11,650 nucleotides of DNA, from the NCBI GenBank assembly GCA_023410055.1, contig JAEYQK010000089.1, forward strand, positions 1-11,650. Direction: 5' to 3'. A program made the translations under genes and the position numbers. Positions within the stretch are counted from its first letter, which is position 1; the number at the start of each line of letters is the position of its first letter. Source of the stretch: Acidobacteriota bacterium. GTDB lineage: Bacteria; Acidobacteriota; Terriglobia; Terriglobales; Acidobacteriaceae. This document shows, piece by piece, positions 6,613 to 11,650 of this stretch. Below the pieces are notes generated by a model, which made no database searches, was not told the origin of the DNA, and saw nothing but the letters and a program-made list of their open reading frames with translations.

Positions 6613-8142
6613 GTGGACTCAGCGAGCGACAAGTGGACAGCAGAAGAGATTGGACTGTTGTACAGCATTTCTCAGAAGCTCCTCGAAGATCGAGACTACG
6701 GAGAATTGCTCGCCATGATCCTCGATTGCACGATCGAGGGTTTGGGAGCTGAACGCGGCTTTATCCTTTTGCATGAGAACGGACGTTTCCATGCGGTGGT
6801 GGCCCGGAATTACAGAAGTGAGGCCCTTCGCAAGGCAGAAACTGAGTTCAGCACATCCATTGCGAAAGAGGTTCTCCAAAGCGGCGGCGCGGTGCTTCTG
6901 GGAGATGCTGCCCACTCCGAAGAGTTTGGCGGATTTGCCAGCGTGCAGAACCTGTCTTTGAAGTCTGTGCTATGCGCTCCGTTGGCCGATTCACACGAGG
7001 TCTTCGCCCTTATTTATCTAGAGAACCGCAAATTCGCCAATCATTTCACGGAGCGTAAGCGCGAGCTGCTTGATGAAATCTGCGCATTGGCGACTCGACG
7101 TGTGCGAACTGCGGTCGCCATGCAGGAGTCGAAGCGATGCGCTGCCGAGATGCGAACCCTGCTCGGAGTGAACGAAGGGATATTGACCGCTGACCCGGGC
7201 ATGGCTGCTGTCCTGGAGACGATCAAGCGTGTCGCTCCAACAGATCTCCCCATTTTGATCGAAGGCGAAACTGGAACGGGGAAAGAGCTCATTGCACGTG
7301 CTGTATATCGAAATAGCGCACGCGCAACTGGAGCTTTTGTCGTTCTGAACTGCGCTGCCCTGCCCGCCACCTTGATCGAGTCCGAACTGTTCGGATATAT
7401 GCGGGGTGCGTTTACCGGCGCAAACCGCGATCGAATTGGAATGTTGGGAGCCGCCCACCGTGGAACTTTATTCCTCGATGAAATCGGTGAACTGCCGCTG
7501 GAACTCCAGCCGCGACTACTGCGCATCTTGCAGTCCGGCGAGTTTACGAGACTCGGTTCAGTGCAACCAGAGGTCGTCGATGTACGTTTCATAGCAGCCA
7601 CCAATCGCGATCTCCAGCGTGAAGTTGAAGAGGGCCGGTTCCGAAGCGATCTCTACTTCCGCTTGTCTTCGATCACGTTGAAGATTCCGCCACTAAGGAC
7701 GCGCGTTCACGATCTGCATCTTCTGGCGGAACACTTCCTGAACTTCTATGCACGAAGGTTCGGCCGCCCTGCGCCACGGCTGAGCGATGCAGCTTTTTCA
7801 ACTTTGGCCGAATACAACTTCCCCGGAAATGTCCGAGAACTTGAAGGCGAAATGGCTCGACTGGTTGCAGTCTCCGCCCCGGGCGCCGAAATCCCTGAAT
7901 CGGGACTAAACGAACGTTTTCGACCGTCCAAGACTTCTCAACCAACTAAGCATTTCTCAGAGACAGTGCTTCCTGCGATGTCCCTTGCCGAGATGGAAAA
8001 GCAGCTTATTCGCGCTGTCCTTCAAACAACCGGCGGCAATCGTACGCACGCTGCATCCATTCTTGGAATCACCCGCGAAGGACTACGCACGAAGATTCAA
8101 CGGCTGGGTGTTCTGGATCCCGGTGGAACTGCAGACGCGTAA
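6613..8142 (+). CDS. Sigma54-dependent transcriptional activator, GAF-AAA+-Fis HTH
   Basis: With a GTG start at 6613 the protein has 509 residues. A GAF sensor domain spans about 26-168 (AERGFILL, SVLCAPL, ALIYLENR). The sigma54-activating AAA+ domain (about 190-416) has Walker A GETGTGKE (218-225), the sigma54-contact loop GAFTGA (265-270), Walker B LFLDEI (286-291) and arginine-finger segment RFRSDLYFRL (342-351). A Fis-type helix-turn-helix (about 462-499, GGNRTHAASILGITREGLRTK) binds enhancer DNA. It should hydrolyse ATP to open sigma54 promoters; the GAF ligand and targets are unknown. There is no receiver domain, so the neighbouring response regulator would have to act by another route. 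The GTG is chosen because GGGGGAG (6603-6609) and a promoter sit just upstream, though spacing is short. An in-frame ATG at 6526 would add 29 Cys-rich residues unlike a known domain. Confidence 0.93.
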   Translation: MDSASDKWTAEEIGLLYSISQKLLEDRDYGELLAMILDCTIEGLGAERGFILLHENGRFHAVVARNYRSEALRKAETEFSTSIAKEVLQSGGAVLLGDAAHSEEFGGFASVQNLSLKSVLCAPLADSHEVFALIYLENRKFANHFTERKRELLDEICALATRRVRTAVAMQESKRCAAEMRTLLGVNEGILTADPGMAAVLETIKRVAPTDLPILIEGETGTGKELIARAVYRNSARATGAFVVLNCAALPATLIESELFGYMRGAFTGANRDRIGMLGAAHRGTLFLDEIGELPLELQPRLLRILQSGEFTRLGSVQPEVVDVRFIAATNRDLQREVEEGRFRSDLYFRLSSITLKIPPLRTRVHDLHLLAEHFLNFYARRFGRPAPRLSDAAFSTLAEYNFPGNVRELEGEMARLVAVSAPGAEIPESGLNERFRPSKTSQPTKHFSETVLPAMSLAEMEKQLIRAVLQTTGGNRTHAASILGITREGLRTKIQRLGVLDPGGTADA

Positions 8143-8146
8143 TAGC

Positions 8147-8178
8147 TGACTTTTCCTTTTTCGTTGCGTGACTTTTTC
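8147..8178. repeat. Direct repeat TGACTTTT before the ECF sigma gene
   Basis: TGACTTTT occurs at 8147-8154 and 8169-8176, 22 bp apart (about two helical turns), each followed by pyrimidines, in the 92-bp gap between the sigma54 activator and the ECF sigma gene. The arrangement fits a tandem regulator site, but the T-rich stretch could also be the remains of a weak terminator. Confidence 0.35.
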
Positions 8179-8234
8179 CCCTCTGGCCGCCATTAAGTAA
8201 GTAGAAAGAACGAAGCGTCCCCGCGGAGAACGCG

Positions 8235-8771
8235 TTGAAGTCTCTACAGACCGAAATGGATGAGCGGCTTCTGGTAGAAGCGGCGCAGCAGGATCCACGC
8301 CGTTTCGCCGAGCTCTACGAGAACAACTTCGATCGAGTGTACGCGTTCGTAGCGCGCAGGGTACCCCTGCGTGAAGAAGCGGAGGACTTAACCTCCGAGG
8401 TCTTTCACCAGGCACTCGCGAACGTCGGACGCTTCGAATGGCAAGGTGTTCCCTTCGTGGCCTGGCTGCTGGGGATCGCCGCCAAACTGATCGCTCAACG
8501 TTGGAAGCACGCTGACGATCGTCGGCAGATTGATGCGGTCGATCTGGAGGACATCGGGATGGAAGACGACACGGAACGGCGCACCATGCTCGTTCAGTTG
8601 ATCGACGCACTCCCGACCGATCAGCGTGAAGTCGTCGTTGAACGTTTCATCGAGCAAAAGAGCATACGTGACATTGCCCAGAAAATGCGACGCACGGAAG
8701 GCGCAATTAAGCAGCTTCAGTTCCGTGCCCTGCAAACTCTGCGCATGCGAGTGAGATACACCCATGGATAG
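8235..8771 (+). CDS. ECF-type RNA polymerase sigma factor
   Basis: The 178-residue product has the two domains of an ECF (group 4) sigma factor. Sigma2 spans about 24-92 (ELYENNFDRVYAFVARRV, then EAEDLTSEVFHQAL and FVAWLLGIAAKL) for -10 recognition and core binding. Sigma4 spans about 117-170 (LIDALPTDQREVVVERF, SIRDIAQKMRRTEGAIKQ) with a helix-turn-helix for the -35 element. The start is TTG at 8235, supported by GGAG (8225-8228) 6 nt upstream; the next in-frame ATG at 8256 has no such site and would cut residues ahead of sigma2. The stop lies inside the next gene (8-bp overlap), indicating translational coupling with the anti-sigma/TonB-like protein, the typical layout for a sigma factor and its membrane anti-sigma partner. 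Its exact ECF subgroup cannot be named from the sequence alone. Confidence 0.93.
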   Translation: MKSLQTEMDERLLVEAAQQDPRRFAELYENNFDRVYAFVARRVPLREEAEDLTSEVFHQALANVGRFEWQGVPFVAWLLGIAAKLIAQRWKHADDRRQIDAVDLEDIGMEDDTERRTMLVQLIDALPTDQREVVVERFIEQKSIRDIAQKMRRTEGAIKQLQFRALQTLRMRVRYTHG

Positions 8772-9819
8772 CTCGAAGGTTGCAGTTCAACTAGATCAGG
8801 CCATTGACCAGTTAATGGCGCACCCGGAATCTCTGCCGGCGGGTTTGGAACCAGAGGTAAATGAGTTGACGAAACTCGCGGCGGAACTGCGCTCCTTGCC
8901 GAGAGCGAACTTCAAGGAAGAACTGAAGATGAACTTGCTACAACAAGCATTGAAGAGTGCCACGCCCCAACTCACGAATAGGACGGCTGTTTTGCCCACC
9001 TTGTTTGGCGCAGGATATGGAACGTTCCCCGTGCAGCGCGTCACTCTTGCGGCATCATTCTTGCTCCACGCCGCGGCAATGGCTCTGATTCTGACGTCTG
9101 GGTTTTGGGCGGTTCAGCATCGCGAAGAACTGAAGCCACAGGTCACGGCCCTGTTGACCGACCCCAGCGAGTACATCCTCCCCCCAGCACCCGATAAAGC
9201 AGGTGGCGGTGGTGGCGGCGGAGATCAAGACAAACTCGCGGCACCCAAAGGCGCGTTGCCAAAGCAGTCGATGCAAGCGCAGTTGGCTCCGCCCGCAGTC
9301 GTGATTCGCAATAACAACCCGGCGCTCCCGGTGGACCCCACAGTCATGGTGCCACCCAACATTTCCCTTCCGCATACAGGACAACTTGGTGATCCGCTCT
9401 CTGCCATCGTCGGTGCTCCGTCAAATGGAACAGGATCGGGCGGCGGTATCGGTAGTGGTCGCGGCGGTGGCGTTGGCTCAGGAACTGGCGCAGGGGTCGG
9501 CCCGGGCTTTGGCGGGGGGATTGGCGGAGGGGTGTTTCGAGTTGGCGGGGGTGTTAGCGCACCACGGGCAATCTATGATCCCGATCCTGAGTACTCCGAA
9601 GAAGCGCGCAAGGCAAAGTATCAAGGCTCCGTTGTCTTGTGGGCCGTTATCGACGCTAACGGCCGGCCAGTCCAGCTTCGCGTGCAGCGTTCGCTCGGAA
9701 TGGGCCTGGATGAGAAGGCCATTGAGGCCGTTCGTACCTGGAAATTTGCTCCCGCGCTAAAGAATGGGCAGCCTGTCGCTGTTCAGGTCAACATCGAAGT
9801 GAACTTCCGTCTGTACTGA
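8764..9819 (+). CDS. Anti-sigma-like/TonB C-terminal fusion membrane protein
   Basis: This 351-residue protein joins four parts. Residues 1-65 are a soluble helical segment with an LDQAIDQLMAHPE...LTKLAAELRSLPRANFKEEL pattern resembling the N-termini of membrane anti-sigma factors; there is no zinc-binding HxxxCxxC motif. One hydrophobic helix (about 92-116) follows. A long linker (about 117-263) carries two Gly-rich tracts (146-153, 222-263) flanking a Pro-rich stretch. Residues 264-351 are a TonB C-terminal domain: PDPEYSEEARKAKYQGSV, IDANGRPVQLRV, LDEKAIEAVRTWKFAPA and a final VNIEVNFRLY strand. TonB-type domains contact outer-membrane partners. The 8-bp overlap with the sigma gene supports a sensor/anti-sigma role. 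Anti-sigma function is inferred from position and the N-terminal pattern; it may simply be an energy transducer. Confidence 0.85.
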   Translation: MDSSKVAVQLDQAIDQLMAHPESLPAGLEPEVNELTKLAAELRSLPRANFKEELKMNLLQQALKSATPQLTNRTAVLPTLFGAGYGTFPVQRVTLAASFLLHAAAMALILTSGFWAVQHREELKPQVTALLTDPSEYILPPAPDKAGGGGGGGDQDKLAAPKGALPKQSMQAQLAPPAVVIRNNNPALPVDPTVMVPPNISLPHTGQLGDPLSAIVGAPSNGTGSGGGIGSGRGGGVGSGTGAGVGPGFGGGIGGGVFRVGGGVSAPRAIYDPDPEYSEEARKAKYQGSVVLWAVIDANGRPVQLRVQRSLGMGLDEKAIEAVRTWKFAPALKNGQPVAVQVNIEVNFRLY

Positions 9820-9839
9820 CAACAATCGGCTCCTTACAG

Positions 9840-9879
9840 AAATCGCAGACTGGCGTTCTCTGGTCTGCGATTTTCTTTT
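9840..9879 (+). terminator. Strong intrinsic terminator of the sigma/TonB operon
   Basis: Perfect 11-bp arms AAATCGCAGAC (9840-9850) and GTCTGCGATTT (9863-9873) enclose a 12-nt loop and run into TTTTCTTTT (9871-9879), 21 nt after the TonB-domain stop. This is a textbook rho-independent terminator and separates the operon from the downstream VIT-vWA gene. Confidence 0.92.
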
Positions 9880-9920
9880 GGACTTAATGCAAGAATCGCA
9901 GGTTCATTCGTTCCCTTACT

Positions 9921-9946
9921 GGAACAAAACTCGCATTGCGAGTGTC
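9921..9946 (+). promoter_or_regulatory. Possible ECF-type promoter before the VIT-vWA gene
   Basis: GGAAC (9921-9925), the usual -35 core of many ECF sigma factors, is followed after 18 bp by GTC (9944-9946). The spacing is slightly long compared with common 15-17 bp forms. The site lies about 50 bp before the start at 9996. Such short motifs occur by chance, so this is tentative. Confidence 0.3.
9929..9943. promoter_or_regulatory. Perfect palindrome, possible operator
   Basis: ACTCGCATTGCGAGT is a perfect 7-bp dyad with one central base. It sits in the spacer of the candidate ECF promoter, where a bound repressor would block polymerase. It could equally form a small hairpin in the leader. 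Confidence 0.4.
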
Positions 9947-9995
9947 AGTAGATAACAAGCCCAGCTGCGTGATGGGGCGCAGCGCAGGAGGATTC

Positions 9996-11650
9996 ATGCG
10001 CAGTTTGCGAAACCAATTCGTGATATTGGTCGCGGTGATCTCGGCGGTACTCATGCTGTCCATCTTCGCGCCCCATTCGATAGAACAACAGGCTCTCGCT
10101 GCCAGCAGTTCTGAAGGGTCGCTCCAGATATTCAAGGGCGGTAAGCCCGGCGGATTCTGCCCGCTCAAGCACACAGATGTAAAAGCCGGGATCAGCGGCT
10201 TCGTAGCCCGAGTGACTGTCACGCAGCAGTTCCACAATCCATCGGACGAAAAGATCGAGGCCGTATACACCTTCCCGCTGCCGCAAGATTCAGCCGTGGA
10301 TGACATGACGATCAAGATTGGATCGCGCACGATCGTCGGTCAGATCAAGCGTCGAGAAGAGGCAGCGAAGATCTATCAACAAGCGATCAAGGAGGGCAAG
10401 ACGGCTGCACTGCTTGATCAGGAACGCCCGAACATTTTCACGCAAACGGTCGGGAACATTCCGCCGGGTGAGCAGATCGACGTATCGATCAGCTATACAG
10501 TGCGTCTGAAGTACGAAGACGGCGCGTACGAATTCTCGTTCCCAATGGTGGTGGGACCGAGATACATTCCGGGGACTCCGACGGGACAACAAGGTGGCGG
10601 GTTCTCTCCCGACACGAACAAGGTGCCGGATGCCTCGAAGATAACGCCGCCGATTGCGCCTCCCGGCACGCGAGCTGGACACGACATTTCGATTGCAGTG
10701 ATGCTCGACGCTGGAGTTGCCATTCAGGATTTGCGTTCTCCGACGCACGATATCGACATGAACCGCACTGGTGCAAGTTCCGCCGTTGTCCGGCTGCACA
10801 ATGAATCCGAGATACCCAATAAGGACTTCATCCTGCGCTACAACGTGGCAGGCGGCGAGATCGCCGAGGGTCTGCTGACGCACACCGCGCCAATGCCGGC
10901 ACGGATGGTTACCGCGTCAGCGAATGGCTCTGCGGTGACTGCAAATGGATACTTCACGCTTATCCTGCAGCCGCCCGCTCGGTTCAACGAGTCTGATGTG
11001 ACACCGAAAGAGTTGGTGTTTGTCATCGACAGTTCGGGGTCAATGAGCGGCTTCCCAATCGAGAAGTGCAAGCGTCTGATCGACCACGCCATCGACGGTC
11101 TTTACCCTGGAGATACTTTCAACGTCATCAAGTTCTCCGGTGAAACGGCGATACTGTTCGATGAACCCGTTTACCCAACGGCCGACAACGTCCGCAAGGC
11201 CAAGGAGTTCGTGAACACCAACTGGGGCGGCCAGGGCACGGAGATGATGAAGGCCATCCGCGCGGCACTTGCACCCTCGGATTCGCAAGATCATCTTCGC
11301 ATCGTGGTATTCCTGACAGATGGTTATGTCGGCAACGACATGGAAATCATCGGCGAGGTGCAGAAACATCCGAATGCCCGCGTCTTCTCGTATGGCATCG
11401 GTTCGAGCGTAAATCGCTTCCTGCTGGACAAGATGGCCGAAGAGGGTCGCGGCGAAGTCGAGTACGTTTCGGCCAAACAGGACGAGAAAGAAGCCGAGGC
11501 TGCCGCAAATCGACTCTATGAGCGCCTGCGGGCACCACTACTCACCGACATCTCAATAGACTTCGGATCACTGCCCGTTGCAGATGTGTATCCGAAGAAG
11601 ACTCGCGATCTCTTCAGCGCACGACCGGTCATCATCACTGGGCGCTACAC
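9996..11650 (+). CDS. Secreted VIT and vWA domain protein (partial, C-terminus beyond window)
   Basis: The frame is open from the ATG at 9996 to the window end (551 residues). AGGAGG (9986-9991) precedes it. Residues 1-36 form a long signal peptide or anchor (FVILVAVISAVLMLSIFA core, possible cleavage after ALAA). Residues about 55-190 match a VIT (vault/inter-alpha-trypsin) domain: VTVTQQFHNPSDEKIEAVYTFPLP, the KRREEAAKIYQQA helix, and NIPPGEQIDVSISY. A von Willebrand A domain (about 338-510) has a complete metal-binding MIDAS: Asp345-x-Ser-x-Ser349 in DSSGS, Thr415 in GGQGTEM, and Asp442 in LTDGYVG. The family mediates metal-dependent protein binding at the cell surface; some members are sortase targets, but the C-terminus that would show a sorting signal or anchor is missing. 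Separated from the sigma/TonB operon by a strong terminator, it is likely transcribed on its own. Confidence 0.92.
   Translation, partial: MRSLRNQFVILVAVISAVLMLSIFAPHSIEQQALAASSSEGSLQIFKGGKPGGFCPLKHTDVKAGISGFVARVTVTQQFHNPSDEKIEAVYTFPLPQDSAVDDMTIKIGSRTIVGQIKRREEAAKIYQQAIKEGKTAALLDQERPNIFTQTVGNIPPGEQIDVSISYTVRLKYEDGAYEFSFPMVVGPRYIPGTPTGQQGGGFSPDTNKVPDASKITPPIAPPGTRAGHDISIAVMLDAGVAIQDLRSPTHDIDMNRTGASSAVVRLHNESEIPNKDFILRYNVAGGEIAEGLLTHTAPMPARMVTASANGSAVTANGYFTLILQPPARFNESDVTPKELVFVIDSSGSMSGFPIEKCKRLIDHAIDGLYPGDTFNVIKFSGETAILFDEPVYPTADNVRKAKEFVNTNWGGQGTEMMKAIRAALAPSDSQDHLRIVVFLTDGYVGNDMEIIGEVQKHPNARVFSYGIGSSVNRFLLDKMAEEGRGEVEYVSAKQDEKEAEAAANRLYERLRAPLLTDISIDFGSLPVADVYPKKTRDLFSARPVIITGRY

Noticed and set aside
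7041..7604. 187-codon minus-strand open frame
   Set aside because: It overlaps the AAA+ core of the sigma54 activator, whose motifs are complete on the plus strand.
8083..8610. 175-codon minus-strand open frame across the ECF sigma start
   Set aside because: It spans the end of the activator and the sigma2 region in antisense and has low-complexity Arg/Pro/Ser content.
9199..9220. GGT/GGC microsatellite in the TonB-like gene
   Set aside because: It encodes a Gly run in the linker and stays in frame; ordinary low-complexity linker coding rather than a phase-variable tract.
10290..10883. 197-codon minus-strand open frame
   Set aside because: It is antisense to the VIT domain; Arg/His-rich translation typical of a shadow frame.

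Overview
This window looks like chromosomal DNA from an Acidobacteriota bacterium, probably the Terriglobia (Acidobacteriales/Koribacter-like) group. The assignment is an inference from moderately high GC and gene style: a membrane Ser/Thr kinase with TolB-like and TPR domains, an ECF sigma factor paired with an anti-sigma/TonB-type protein, a GAF-sigma54 activator, and a DUF5060/DUF4038 glycoside-hydrolase-like protein. No marker gene (rRNA, tRNA, ribosomal protein) is present to prove it. I see no transposase, integrase, CRISPR array, phage gene or recognisable defence island.

Layout. (1) 1-1177, minus: the N-terminal 392 residues of a secreted DUF5060 + DUF4038 protein, running off the left edge. 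(2) 1387-2469, plus: an AI-2E/PerM-family membrane protein with its own candidate sigma70 promoter. (3) 2604-5255, plus: an 883-residue membrane receptor-like Ser/Thr kinase with an HCD catalytic loop, one membrane helix, a TolB-like domain and about ten TPRs. (4) 5278-5323: a 10-bp stem hairpin between convergent genes, with a T-tract on the minus side. (5) 5328-5651, minus: a small cupredoxin-like protein without the cysteine copper ligand. (6) 5797-6237, minus: a stand-alone receiver-domain response regulator. (7) 6238-6612: a divergent regulatory region with nested inverted repeats and a good sigma70 promoter. (8) 6613-8142, plus: a GAF-AAA+-Fis sigma54 activator. (9) 8235-8771 and 8764-9819, plus: an ECF sigma factor overlapping by 8 bp a protein that joins an anti-sigma-like N-terminus, one membrane helix, a Gly-rich linker and a TonB C-terminal domain, closed by a strong terminator. 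(10) 9996-11650, plus: a secreted VIT + vWA protein running off the right edge.

How they may work together. Most of the window is signalling: a membrane kinase, a receiver protein, a sigma54 activator and an ECF sigma module. The most interesting unit is the ECF sigma/anti-sigma-TonB pair, which suggests envelope sensing tied directly to a TonB-like periplasmic domain. The downstream VIT-vWA gene has a weak GGAAC-type ECF promoter candidate and could be a target of that sigma factor; this is inference only.
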